A DNA stretch of 49,028 bases from Micromonospora andamanensis. GTDB lineage: Bacteria > Actinomycetota > Actinomycetes > Mycobacteriales > Micromonosporaceae. Each line of letters starts with the position of its first letter. Within the stretch, counting starts at the first letter, position 1. Where the stretch lies: positions 1 to 49,028 of the forward strand of contig NZ_BOOZ01000051.1 of assembly GCF_016863495.1 (NCBI RefSeq). Reading direction: 5' to 3'. The notes beneath the pieces were generated by a model that ran no database searches, had not been told where the DNA came from, and saw only the letters and a list, made by a program, of their open reading frames with translations. The translations under genes and the position numbers were made by a program. Below, in pieces: positions 1-7,724 of this stretch.

Positions 1-7
1 CCCACCA

Positions 8-20
8 CAACTGCATGATC
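8..20 (-). repeat. GATCATGnnGTTG motif, copy 1 (edge of a probable dispersed element)
   Basis: Read on the minus strand this is GATCATGCAGTTG, followed by TGGTGGG at the window edge. The same GATCATGnnGTTG core lies at 25112-25124 inside a long inverted repeat. The element is cut by the window boundary, so its full length cannot be judged. It lies downstream of rsgA and does not overlap a gene. Confidence 0.4.
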
Positions 21-27
21 GCGAACC

Positions 28-97
28 GGGAGGGAGGGTGGGGGTGGGGGTGGGGTGGGTGGGGTGGGTCAGTGGGGGTGGGGGGTGCGGCGGGGGG
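28..97 (+). repeat. G-run tract over the rsgA 3' end
   Basis: About seventy bases contain roughly ten runs of three to six G separated by single A or T bases. The tract spans the rsgA stop codon (69-71) and the basic, Pro/Thr-rich tail codons before it. The plus strand is a strong G-quadruplex candidate. The rsgA transcript, read on the minus strand, would be an extended C-rich, G-poor and probably unstructured stretch, as in Rho-utilisation sites. The base runs are directly visible; both roles are inference. Confidence 0.7.
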
Positions 98-1112
98 CGC
101 GTGCCGTGCGGGTGGGGCGGGTGGCGTGGCGGCGGGTCTCGTGGGCGATCTCCCGTTGCAGCCGGCGCCAGCTTTCCCAGCGGCGGGCGGTCAACGCCCC
201 GGAATCCCGCGCCGCCCGCACCGCGCAACCCGGTTCGGCCTCGTGTCCGCAGTCGCCGTACCGGCAGTCGGCGGCCAGTTCGGCGATGTCGGCGAAGGCA
301 CGGTCGAGCCCGGTCGAGCCGTCGAGCAGGCCGACGGCCCGCACCCCGGGGGTGTCCACCACGGCACCCCCGCCGGGCAGCGGCACCAGCGCCCGCCAGG
401 TGGTGGTGTGCCGACCCTTGCCATCGACCCGACGAATCGCCTGGGTGGGCATCACCACCGCCGACACGAGCGCGTTGACCAGGCTCGACTTGCCGGCACC
501 GGAGGGTCCGAGCAGCCCGAGGGTGCGGCCGGGGCCGACCTCGGCGCGCAGCGGCGCCAGTCCGGTGCCGCGCTCGGCGCTCACCGGCAGCACCGGCACG
601 CCGGGCGCGAGGGCCGAGAGTTGCCGCGCCACCGCCGCCGGATCGGCCGCCAGGTCGGTCTTGGTCAGCACCACCAGCGGCCGGGCACCCGACTCGTGCA
701 CCAGGGAGAGCAGCCGTTCGATGCGGGCGGCGTCCGGCGCCGGATGCACCGGCTCCACCACCGCGGCCACATCAAGGTTGGCGGCCAGCAGTTGACCACT
801 GGCGTCCTTGCCGGCGGTGCGCCTGATCAACGCGGTACGCCGCGGCAGCACCGCCTCCACCGTCACCCGCCCGTCGGGCCAGGCGCACAGCAGCACCCAG
901 TCGCCGACGCCGGGCAGCCGGGTGGCGTCACCGACGGCAGCGGCCAGTACGGCTCCGCCAGTCGAGGCGCGCACCGGGCCGTCCTCGGTGAGCACGGTGC
1001 AGACGCCGCGGTCGACGCGGGCCACCCGGCCGGGACGCTTGTCGGTACGGATACGTCGCAGGTACGCCGCCCGGTCGGTGTCCCAGCCCAGGGCGGTCAA
1101 CGTGATGGTCAT
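69..1112 (-). CDS. rsgA: Ribosome small-subunit-dependent GTPase A (RsgA/YjeQ)
   Basis: 347-residue circularly permuted GTPase that checks late 30S subunit maturation in the cytoplasm. An N-terminal OB-fold region (about 25-115) precedes a G domain in permuted order: G4 TKTD (150-153), P-loop GPSGAGKSS (202-210), then DTPGVR (253-258). A C-terminal zinc motif C283-x4-C288-x-H290-x5-C296 is intact. The ATG at 1112 is chosen because GAGGAGCC lies immediately upstream; the reading frame stays open further upstream, but that part is not family-like. The last 20 residues are a low-complexity Arg/Thr/Pro tail encoded by the C-rich strand of the G-run tract. Length is normal for the family. Confidence 0.95.
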   Translation of the reverse strand: MTITLTALGWDTDRAAYLRRIRTDKRPGRVARVDRGVCTVLTEDGPVRASTGGAVLAAAVGDATRLPGVGDWVLLCAWPDGRVTVEAVLPRRTALIRRTAGKDASGQLLAANLDVAAVVEPVHPAPDAARIERLLSLVHESGARPLVVLTKTDLAADPAAVARQLSALAPGVPVLPVSAERGTGLAPLRAEVGPGRTLGLLGPSGAGKSSLVNALVSAVVMPTQAIRRVDGKGRHTTTWRALVPLPGGGAVVDTPGVRAVGLLDGSTGLDRAFADIAELAADCRYGDCGHEAEPGCAVRAARDSGALTARRWESWRRLQREIAHETRRHATRPTRTARAPRRTPHPH

Positions 1113-1351
1113 GGCTCCTCGTTCAGGGTCGGTGCGGGTGATCCACGGGTGCGGTGACCGGCATGACCACCACCTCCTCCGCTCCGGCGCCGCGCGCGAA
1201 CCTGCTCGACCTCCCTCGATGGTCACCGGACCGCGCCGCAGCAGGCGAGGCGTCCGCGCCCCGGGTCGAGGAAGTCGCTGGCACAGACGGTAGGTCGGAC
1301 CACGCCGCACCGGAAGTGAATTCCCCGGCGACGCGGTAGACACGGGCCCGC

Positions 1352-1357
1352 TAGGGT
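1352..1357 (+). promoter_or_regulatory. -10 box TAGGGT of a probable leaderless transcript
   Basis: TAGGGT ends 7 nt before the GTG at 1365. That spacing puts the transcription start at or next to the start codon. No good -35 is visible, and the AGGG within the box is the only possible SD. Confidence 0.45.
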
Positions 1358-1364
1358 CAGCAAC

Positions 1365-2081
1365 GTGACGATGGATCCGCTGCTGCTGACCGGCGACGTG
1401 GACGACGCCACGGCCCGCCTGCTGCGGACGGCGGCCTCCTTCGACGCCGCCGACCTCGCGGCGCCGTCCCTGCTGCCGGGGTGGAGCCGAGGGCACGTGC
1501 TGGCCCACGTCTGCCGCAACGCCGACGGCTTCGTCAACCTGCTCACCTCGGCACGCACCGGCGAGCGGATCCCGATGTACGCCAGCGCCGCGGCCCGGAC
1601 CGCCGACATCGAGGCGGGTGCCACGCGTACCGCCGAGGAACAGCTGGACGACCTGCGGCGCAGTGCGGACCGGTTCGCCGAGGCCGTCGCCGCGATGCCG
1701 GCGCCCGCGTGGGGTGCCACCGTCGAGACCCGCAACGGCTCCTGGCCGGCCGCCATGCTGGTCTGGGGTCGGCTGCGGGAGCTGGAGGTCCACCACGTCG
1801 ACCTGGCGGCCGGGTACCGGCCCACGGACTGGTCACCGGCCTTCGGTCACCGACTGCTGCACGAGGTGACAAGCGGCTTCGCCGATCGCGACGACGCACC
1901 GGCGATGGTGCTGCGCTTCGACGGCAGCAGCCACGAACTGGTGCTCGGTGACCGGGCCCAGGCGCCGGTCATCGCCGGTGCCGCGGCCGACCTCGCCGCG
2001 TGGCTGACCGGTCGGGACCCTGGCACCACGCTGACCGTCACCCCCGACGGGCAGTTGCCCCGCCCGCCCGAATGGATCTAG
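1365..2081 (+). CDS. Mycothiol-dependent maleylpyruvate isomerase-family protein (DinB-like metalloenzyme)
   Basis: 238 residues with the MDMPI/DinB four-helix fold signature W40-S-R-G-H-V-L-A-H48 and R-x-R-E139-x-E-V-H143-H-V-D-L. H48, E139 and H143 correspond to the metal ligands of the Corynebacterium enzyme. Family members use mycothiol as cofactor; the substrate of this paralogue cannot be read from sequence. The stop codon TAG lies inside the SD of the next gene (5 nt between genes), so the two form an operon. The alternative start ATG at 1371 would shorten the protein by two residues. Confidence 0.85.
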   Translation: MTMDPLLLTGDVDDATARLLRTAASFDAADLAAPSLLPGWSRGHVLAHVCRNADGFVNLLTSARTGERIPMYASAAARTADIEAGATRTAEEQLDDLRRSADRFAEAVAAMPAPAWGATVETRNGSWPAAMLVWGRLRELEVHHVDLAAGYRPTDWSPAFGHRLLHEVTSGFADRDDAPAMVLRFDGSSHELVLGDRAQAPVIAGAAADLAAWLTGRDPGTTLTVTPDGQLPRPPEWI

Positions 2082-2086
2082 GAGCC

Positions 2087-2740
2087 ATGACCTACAGCGG
2101 AGAAGTCACGCCCGGCGGCCCGCCGGCGGTACGCGAACTCGACAAGCTGACCATCACCAAGGTGTCGGTCGGTCCGATGGACAACAACGCGTACCTGCTG
2201 CGCTGTGCCGACACCGGCGAGCAGGTGCTCATCGACGCCGCGAACGAGGCGCCGCGCCTGCTGGAGCTGATCGGCGACGCGGGGCTCGCCACGGTGGTGA
2301 CCACCCATCAGCACATGGACCACTGGGTGGGCCTGGAAGAGGTGGTGGCCAAGACCGGGGCCCGCGCGCTGGTACACGCCGACGACGCGGACGGGCTGCC
2401 GATCGAGGCGCAGCCCCTCACCGACGGCGACGTCGTGCCGGTCGGCCACTGCGCTCTGGAGGTCATCCACCTCCGGGGCCACACCCCGGGCTCGGTGGCG
2501 CTGCTCTACCGCGACCCCGGTGGCGTGCCGCACCTCTTCACCGGTGACAGCCTTTTCCCGGGTGGAGTAGGAAACACCGACCGGGATCCGCAGCGGTTCG
2601 CCGCCCTCATCGACGATGTCGAGCACAAGCTGTTCGACAGGCTGCCCGACGAGACCTGGTTCTACCCGGGGCACGGTCGGGACTCGACGCTCGGCGCGGA
2701 ACGCCCCCACCTGGCCGAGTGGCGCGCCCGCGGCTGGTGA
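2087..2740 (+). CDS. MBL-fold metallo-hydrolase
   Basis: 217-residue metallo-beta-lactamase-fold hydrolase of the glyoxalase II-like type. All metal ligands are visible: H74-x-H76-x-D78-H79, H132 (in GHTPGS), D154 (in TGDSLF) and H196 (in PGHG). It has no signal peptide, so it is cytosolic. The ATG at 2087 is preceded by TAGGAGCC, in which the TAG is the stop of the upstream MDMPI-like gene, so translational coupling is likely. Pairing with a thiol-dependent isomerase-family gene suggests, but does not prove, a role in mycothiol- or thioester-linked detoxification. It is convergent with the following NTF2-like gene, 12 bp away. Confidence 0.9.
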   Translation: MTYSGEVTPGGPPAVRELDKLTITKVSVGPMDNNAYLLRCADTGEQVLIDAANEAPRLLELIGDAGLATVVTTHQHMDHWVGLEEVVAKTGARALVHADDADGLPIEAQPLTDGDVVPVGHCALEVIHLRGHTPGSVALLYRDPGGVPHLFTGDSLFPGGVGNTDRDPQRFAALIDDVEHKLFDRLPDETWFYPGHGRDSTLGAERPHLAEWRARGW

Positions 2741-2752
2741 CCGCCGCGCCGG

Positions 2753-3076
2753 TCAGGGAGCGATGCGCAGTCGGCGGATCTGGTTGTCGTCGTAGTCCTC
2801 GAAGCGGTACCGCAGACCGGCGAGGGGGCTGCCGGGGAAGTCGCCGGTGATGGTGGCGGTGACCACCGTCCCCTCCGGCGTCTGCGTCACGTCGGTGATC
2901 TCGTACGACACCAGCGGCACCTCCTGCCGCCATGCCCGGATCGCGGCGATGCCCTCGTGGGTCCGGCCCTCGTCCTCGACGACCGCGTCGGGGGCGAAGA
3001 GCGCGAAGTAGGCATCGCTGTCGGGTTCACCGGCGAGCGCGAAGTAGCGACGGATGAGCTGCGGTGCGGTGCTCAC
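2753..3076 (-). CDS. Nuclear transport factor 2 family / SnoaL-like protein
   Basis: 107-residue single-domain alpha+beta cone-fold protein. The order APQLIRRYFALA (helix), DAYFALFAPDAVVEDEG, HEGIAAIRAW, then beta strands ending in RYRFEDYDDNQIRRLRI is typical of NTF2-like proteins, which bind small hydrophobic ligands or act as isomerases or hydrolases. No catalytic assignment is possible. The GTG start at 3076 is supported by GGGAGGAA about 8 nt upstream. It is probably monocistronic, or transcribed behind the DedA gene 71 bp upstream. Confidence 0.8.
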   Translation of the reverse strand: MSTAPQLIRRYFALAGEPDSDAYFALFAPDAVVEDEGRTHEGIAAIRAWRQEVPLVSYEITDVTQTPEGTVVTATITGDFPGSPLAGLRYRFEDYDDNQIRRLRIAP

Positions 3077-3147
3077 GGCAGGGTTCCTCCCGGGTCGGTG
3101 CGGTGATGTCCTGATCCTGCCCGACAGGTCCGACAGCCACCCGCGAT

Positions 3148-3756
3148 TCAGCGGGTGACCGCGCGCAGCCGCCGCCGGGTGCCCAGCAGCACCAGTGCCG
3201 CCAGCAGCAGTCCGCCGAGCATGGTCACCAGCAGCGGACTCGCTCCGGCCGGCAGCAGCCCGGCCAGTGTCCGCGACGCGGTGCCCACCACCAGGTAGAG
3301 GCCCGCCCAGCCGGCCGCCCCGAGCGCCGCGAACCCGAGAAACCGTCGGTACGACATGTGCAGCCCGCCCGCGGCGAGCGGCAGCAACGCGTTGAACACC
3401 GGCAGGAAGGGCGCGATCAGTACCAGCCGGCCACCGTCGCGGCGCAGGATCGCCTCCGCCGCCGTCCACCGCGTCTCGCCGACCCAGCCGCCGAAACGGC
3501 TGTGCCGCAGTCGGTCACCCCACCGCCGGCCGACCAGGAAGCTCAGCGACCAACCGGTGAGGCATCCGGTGACCACGGCGACGAAGGTCGCCAACCCGGT
3601 GGTGGGGCTACCGACCGCCACGGCGGCGAGCACCGCCACGTCGCCGGGCACGAGCACCCCGAACAGCGGCACCGCGTCGAAGAGCATGACCACCCCGAGC
3701 ACCGCCATCAGCACGACCACGGGGAGCTCTCCGACCTGAGCCAACTGGTCCGCCAT
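3148..3756 (-). CDS. DedA family membrane protein
   Basis: 202-residue integral membrane protein of the DedA/SNARE-associated (VTT) superfamily. Several hydrophobic segments are clear, with a charged loop FLVGRRWGDRLRHS and the conserved RF-R/PVFNALLPLAAG-type re-entrant region (about 110-130). Family members are proposed half-transporters or flippases for undecaprenyl phosphate or phospholipids. The start is ATG with a TAGCGT box 7 nt upstream (probable leaderless promoter). A second, much longer DedA protein lies at 10839-12191. Confidence 0.88.
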   Translation of the reverse strand: MADQLAQVGELPVVVLMAVLGVVMLFDAVPLFGVLVPGDVAVLAAVAVGSPTTGLATFVAVVTGCLTGWSLSFLVGRRWGDRLRHSRFGGWVGETRWTAAEAILRRDGGRLVLIAPFLPVFNALLPLAAGGLHMSYRRFLGFAALGAAGWAGLYLVVGTASRTLAGLLPAGASPLLVTMLGGLLLAALVLLGTRRRLRAVTR

Positions 3757-3763
3757 GCCTCGT

Positions 3764-3769
3764 ACGCTA
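3764..3769 (-). promoter_or_regulatory. -10 box TAGCGT upstream of the DedA gene
   Basis: TAGCGT on the minus strand is 7 nt from the ATG at 3756. The intervening ACGAGGC could also serve as a weak SD if a short leader exists. Confidence 0.45.
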
Positions 3770-3991
3770 GGACCTGGCCGCCACCGTGGGAATCGGGTTT
3801 CCTCCCCATCCTCCCGGCGGCGCCCCTGAGGGTGAACCCTGATCCTGGCCGCCCCCGGCGCGCATCCGCCGCACCGCCTGAGGCGCTTCGGCCGGCAAAT
3901 ACGCTATTCACCGGTTACTGTCGGGAAGGTATTGGGCGATCACCGGCGCGGAAGCCAGGGGTCGCCCGCATGGAACAGGGAGAGAGTACGC

Positions 3992-4195
3992 ATGGCAACC
4001 GGCACCGTGAAGTGGTTCAACTCCGAAAAGGGCTTCGGTTTCATCGAGCAGGACGGCGGAGGACCCGACGTCTTCGTCCACTACTCGGCCATCCAGTCCG
4101 GCGGCTACCGCGAGCTGACCGAGGGCCAGAAGGTCGAGTTCGACGTGACCCAGGGCCAGAAGGGCCCGCAGGCGGACAACGTCCGTCCGCTCTGA
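3992..4195 (+). CDS. Cold-shock protein (CspA family)
   Basis: 67-residue single cold-shock domain. It binds single-stranded RNA and DNA and acts as an RNA chaperone in the cytoplasm. RNP1 (KGFGFI) and RNP2 (DVFVHY) are both intact, and the start GTVKWFNSEKGFGFI is canonical. GGGAGAGAG about 6 nt before the ATG is a strong SD. The 235 bp upstream includes an AT-richer patch (about 3895-3935), presumably the promoter and 5' leader, but no convincing -35/-10 pair could be chosen. A strong hairpin follows 31 bp after the stop. Confidence 0.96.
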   Translation: MATGTVKWFNSEKGFGFIEQDGGGPDVFVHYSAIQSGGYRELTEGQKVEFDVTQGQKGPQADNVRPL

Positions 4196-4226
4196 CTCGT
4201 ACGGTCCCTCGGGGCTGAACGCACGG

Positions 4227-4263
4227 CGACGAGTGGCGGCCGGTAGCCGGCCGCCACTCGTCG
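4227..4263. terminator. Bidirectional terminator hairpin
   Basis: A perfect 17-bp inverted repeat (4227-4243 and 4247-4263) with a 3-nt TAG loop. It lies between the convergent cold-shock gene and the peptidase-like gene ending at 4274. There is no long T-tract, as usual for actinobacteria, but the stem is long enough to serve both strands. Confidence 0.85.
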
Positions 4264-4273
4264 GTCCGTCGTC

Positions 4274-5170
4274 TCAGGCCGCCAGCCGCCGACTCAACTC
4301 ACTGACGACCTGTTCGGCCACGGTGGGCGGGATCGCCGCGGCTATCTCCTGCGGGGAGAGGCCGGCCAGCACTCCGGCGACGATCGCCTGCTCATCGGTG
4401 AAGTCCCGGTTCACAAGCGACTCCACAGTGCTCTGCAGCGCGGTGAGCTGGGCGCCGATGCTGCGCAGTGTCGGATGGGCGACCCGGAAGGCGGGGTCCG
4501 TGTGGTCCTCGCCCATCGACATCCGGGTGTAGGTCTGCCCGATCGGGTTGCGCCCGTCCAGGACTGTGAGGTTGCGGTGAACGGTCCTGAGCCAGTTGTG
4601 CTCCTCGGGTGTCATGTCGTTCTCCCCCTCCTCGGACCTGAGCAGTCCGATGGTGGTCAGGTAGCGGCGGAACAGGGGTCGCTGGTCGCGGTTGGCCTTG
4701 ATCGAGTCCCTGAAGAAACTGAAATGGGTGTGCCACAGGTGGGACCGGTCGCCGGTGCTGCGACGACCGAGCCGGTCCCAGCGCCGGACCACTGTGCCGT
4801 CCGGTGAGTAGATGATCTCGCGGATGTCCCGGGTGTCCGGGGCGTTGGCCACGCACTGCGCCACGCACCAGGTCGAGAACGTGACCAGGTTGTGGGTACG
4901 GCCGCCGGAGTTGACCTGGAACATCCCCACGTCCAGGGCGGCGGCGTCGAGGGTCAGGCCGTTGCGGTCGCGGGGCGACTCGACCACCGAGTAGTCGTTG
5001 GCGACGACCCGGTCCGACCCGCAGTGGTAGCCCCCTCGGTGGTTGACGTCGCCGACGATGCCGACCTCGTTGGGTTCGAGATCCTCGTCGCGACTGCGGT
5101 TGGGGTCACGGTTGAGATGCTCAAGCAGCAGACTACGAACGGCGAGAAGATTTGCCGGTGCCCGCGTCAT
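4274..5170 (-). CDS. Putative metallopeptidase / endolysin-like protein
   Basis: 298 residues, not confidently assigned. The N-terminal half carries widely spaced His/Asp residues: H44 and H49, then D59 in NDYSVVESP, D80 in ALDVGMFQ, and a cluster H144-x2-H147-x-H149 (SHLWHTHF). This layout recalls the H...D...HxH zinc sites of DD-carboxypeptidase/M15-like and phage endolysin enzymes. The C-terminal third is helical (TPEEHNWLRTVHRNL; AHPTLRSIGAQLTALQSTV) and might bind cell wall or oligomerise. There is no signal peptide, so export would need another route, or the gene is phage-derived. AAGGGGGATCC before the ATG is a very strong SD. Confidence 0.6.
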   Translation of the reverse strand: MTRAPANLLAVRSLLLEHLNRDPNRSRDEDLEPNEVGIVGDVNHRGGYHCGSDRVVANDYSVVESPRDRNGLTLDAAALDVGMFQVNSGGRTHNLVTFSTWCVAQCVANAPDTRDIREIIYSPDGTVVRRWDRLGRRSTGDRSHLWHTHFSFFRDSIKANRDQRPLFRRYLTTIGLLRSEEGENDMTPEEHNWLRTVHRNLTVLDGRNPIGQTYTRMSMGEDHTDPAFRVAHPTLRSIGAQLTALQSTVESLVNRDFTDEQAIVAGVLAGLSPQEIAAAIPPTVAEQVVSELSRRLAA

Positions 5171-5332
5171 GGATCCCCCTTCGCTGATCGTCAGGGGCCA
5201 GGCACGACAGTGACACCGCGTACGCGGCGAAGAGGCTCACAGGCGGGCCCGGCCAATCGGGTGCACGGCGCCGGGCGTATCACCACGATAGCTCGGCTTA
5301 CCAGCGTATGCCCAGCTCAGAGGCGCTTTGAT

Positions 5333-7036
5333 TCAGCTTGGAGAAGGCTGAGAGGCAGAGTGGACAACCGGTAGGACCACTGCGGACGGATGATCCGGAT
5401 CGTGCATGATCTCCCGGAATCCACCACGCAGTGTTACAGCCGCGCCGAGTGGCTCACCGGTGCCGGGGTTGCGCGCGTAACGGGGATGAGCGCCGCCGGA
5501 GACCTGTAGCCGCAGTCGGTGCCCGGGGGCGAAGCGGTGGGCGGTGGGCCACATCTCGACAGGTACCACGACGGCGCCGTCGTGGTCGGCGGGGAACCGC
5601 TGCGGATCGACCCGGACCAGGCCGTCGCAGATGTTCCACGAACGCCCCCGACGGTCCACGTCGCACAGTCGCACGAAGACGTCCAGGTGGGTCAGCTCAC
5701 TGCGCAGGTGGATCTGGGCGCGGACCGGCCCGACCACCTCGATCCCGGCCGCCAGCGGCTCACTGGTCCAGGTCACCACGTCGGGGCGGGCCTCGACCGG
5801 GCGGTTGTCGAACGGTCCGGCCCGCTGGGCCACAAGCAGTGGACCGCCGAGCGAAGGCGTCGGGTCGGCCGGGTCGTACCAGAATCCGTCGGGCGCCGAC
5901 GGCACCGGGTCCGACGTGCGCAGGGCCGCCCCCGGGTGCAGGTACCAGCGGGTGGCGTCGGCCGGTGGCGGCCAGTCGGGCAGGTCACGCCAGCCACCGC
6001 CGGCCCCACCGACGTGCACCCGCACGGGCGCCTCGTCCACCGGCTCGGGCCGTGGGGTGGCACCGGCCGCCCGCTCGTCACCGGCCGGGTCGTCGCAGAG
6101 GTGGCTGTCGAGCCAGCGCAGCCCCTCGCGCAACGCGGCCACGAACAGTCCGGGGCTGCCGTGTGTCCAGGGCCCGACCACCAGGCGCGGGCGGGCACCG
6201 GTGGCCCGCAGCGCCTGGTAGTCGCGCAGTTGGGCCGGCAGGAAGATGTCGTGCCAGCCGCTGACCATCGCCACCGGGGAGCTGACCAGGTGCAGTCGGT
6301 CGTCGAAGACCCGGCTGCGCCAGTAGTCGGCCTGCGGGGTGTGGTGGCGCAGCCACTCCTGGAAGAACGGCACTGTCACCCCGGTGGCGACCCGGTCGGC
6401 TTCGATGAGCGGAAGGTGGGCCAGGGCGGCGGTGAGCCTCGGCTGGCCGCGCTTGAGTTCCCACTGACGAGCCAGCCAGGGCACGGTCTGCGCCTGTAGC
6501 AGCTCGGCCCAGGTCAGCACGGTGTCCAGGGCGAAGGACTCCCCCGCGTAGGTGGAGTCGCGGGTGGTCGAGGCGGTGGCGACCGCCACCATCGCCCGCA
6601 GTTGCGGGCCCGCGTCCGCCGCGAGCGCCCACTGCACGAATCCCTGGTAGCTGGCGCCGAACATGCCGAACGCGCCGGTCCACCACGGTTGCCGGCGCAG
6701 CCAGTCGAGCGTGTCCAGACCGTCGTCGCGCTCGTGCACGAACGGCTCGAACTCACCGCCCGAGCCGCCGGTGCCCCGGCAGGACTGGATGACCACGTGG
6801 AATCCCTGCTCGGCGGCGAGCCGGCAGAGCAGCCGCATCGGTCCGGCCCGGCCGTACGGGGTACGGATCAGCACGGTGGGCGCGGCGGGCAGGTCCGGCG
6901 CGTAGTGGTCGGTGCGCAGGATCACCCCGTCGCGTACCCGCAGCGCGATGTCCCGGGTCACGGTGACTCGTCGGGTGCGCGCCGGTGGCAGCCGCAGCGC
7001 GGTGGCGGCGAGTCCGGCCGCCAGGCGATCGAGCAC
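5333..7036 (-). CDS. CocE/NonD family alpha/beta-hydrolase (X-Pro dipeptidyl-peptidase S15-like)
   Basis: 567 residues. The N-terminal alpha/beta-hydrolase carries the nucleophile elbow G-A-S129-Y-Q-G, with D263 (SGWHDIF) and H292 (GPWTHG) completing the triad. The C-terminal half (about 345-560) is the beta-jelly-roll of PepX_C, including LQVSGGAHPRYARN. Family members hydrolyse esters or amides of bulky acyl groups; the natural substrate is unknown. There is no signal peptide. The start is GTG at 7036, only 3 nt after the marR stop, so it forms an operon with marR and is expected to be under the same divergent promoter region as the MMPL exporter. Confidence 0.88.
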   Translation of the reverse strand: MLDRLAAGLAATALRLPPARTRRVTVTRDIALRVRDGVILRTDHYAPDLPAAPTVLIRTPYGRAGPMRLLCRLAAEQGFHVVIQSCRGTGGSGGEFEPFVHERDDGLDTLDWLRRQPWWTGAFGMFGASYQGFVQWALAADAGPQLRAMVAVATASTTRDSTYAGESFALDTVLTWAELLQAQTVPWLARQWELKRGQPRLTAALAHLPLIEADRVATGVTVPFFQEWLRHHTPQADYWRSRVFDDRLHLVSSPVAMVSGWHDIFLPAQLRDYQALRATGARPRLVVGPWTHGSPGLFVAALREGLRWLDSHLCDDPAGDERAAGATPRPEPVDEAPVRVHVGGAGGGWRDLPDWPPPADATRWYLHPGAALRTSDPVPSAPDGFWYDPADPTPSLGGPLLVAQRAGPFDNRPVEARPDVVTWTSEPLAAGIEVVGPVRAQIHLRSELTHLDVFVRLCDVDRRGRSWNICDGLVRVDPQRFPADHDGAVVVPVEMWPTAHRFAPGHRLRLQVSGGAHPRYARNPGTGEPLGAAVTLRGGFREIMHDPDHPSAVVLPVVHSASQPSPS

Positions 7037-7039
7037 GAC

Positions 7040-7570
7040 TCACTCCGCCCGACGTCGGTTCGGCTCGGTCCGGGCGGCACGGACCTCGTCCCGGTGCTCC
7101 CGCAGCGAGGCCCCCATCGCCGTCATGAACCGGTACACCACCTCAAGCTCGTCGTCGCGGAAGCCGGCCATCACCCGGTCGGTGCGCTCGCCCAGCGGCC
7201 GGAAGAAGCCCATCGCCAGCTCGGCGCCCCGTTGGGCGTAGCGCAGCAGCACCTTGCGTCGGTCCGTGGTGTCCCGGTCCCGGCGCAGATGTCCGGCGCG
7301 TTCCAGCCTGTCGATCAGGGCGGTGACCGAGCCGGAGGAGAGGCCGAGGTGTTCGCCGAGCCGCCCCGGCGTGATCGGGTCGCCGAGCAGTTCGGCGTCC
7401 ATCACCGCGATAAGTGCCTGCAGGTCGGTGGCGTTGAGGCCGTGCTGGCCGGCGAAGGCGTGACCGACGTGCTGGGCGTCCACGCCGTACCGCCGCAGCT
7501 CGGCCGTGATCTCGGCGATCAACACGTCCCGGCGCGTGTCGCGCCGACGGTACATCCCGTGAGCTGCCAC
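7040..7570 (-). CDS. MarR family transcriptional regulator
   Basis: 176 residues with a winged-helix DNA-binding region (ITPGRLGEHLGLSSGSVTALIDRLERAGHLRRDRDTTDRRKVLL; recognition helix in SSGSVTALIDRLE) and dimerising helices at both ends. These are normally ligand-responsive repressors. It is divergent from the MMPL exporter and upstream of a hydrolase gene in its own operon, so it probably controls both. The start is taken as GTG 7570 with GGAGGA 11 nt upstream; ATG 7555 (MYRRRD) is an alternative. The spacer holds a 16-bp imperfect palindrome that could be its operator. Confidence 0.88.
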   Translation of the reverse strand: MAAHGMYRRRDTRRDVLIAEITAELRRYGVDAQHVGHAFAGQHGLNATDLQALIAVMDAELLGDPITPGRLGEHLGLSSGSVTALIDRLERAGHLRRDRDTTDRRKVLLRYAQRGAELAMGFFRPLGERTDRVMAGFRDDELEVVYRFMTAMGASLREHRDEVRAARTEPNRRRAE

Positions 7571-7655
7571 GTCCCGCCGCTTCCTCCCGATTCCCCGGGT
7601 TCGCAGCATAGCCGAGTGAGACCCTCGTCTCGTCCGTCGAGATTCTCCACGAGGG

Positions 7656-7671
7656 AGATGTTGCAGCATCT
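7656..7671. promoter_or_regulatory. Candidate MarR operator
   Basis: AGATGTTGCAGCATCT is a 16-bp inverted repeat broken only by one symmetric mismatch pair around the TGCA centre. It sits midway in the 154-bp marR/MMPL divergent spacer. The palindrome TCTAGA at 7699-7704, next to the MMPL start, may be a second site. Confidence 0.45.
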
Positions 7672-7724
7672 TTCTTGATAGGCGAAAATCTCGGCTGTCT
7701 AGATACTTTTGGCTGGGGGTCTTG

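Noticed and set aside
1154..1339. A 61-codon open frame between rsgA and the MDMPI-like gene
   Set aside because: No SD, no family-like composition, and it lies in the divergent promoter region; treated as chance.
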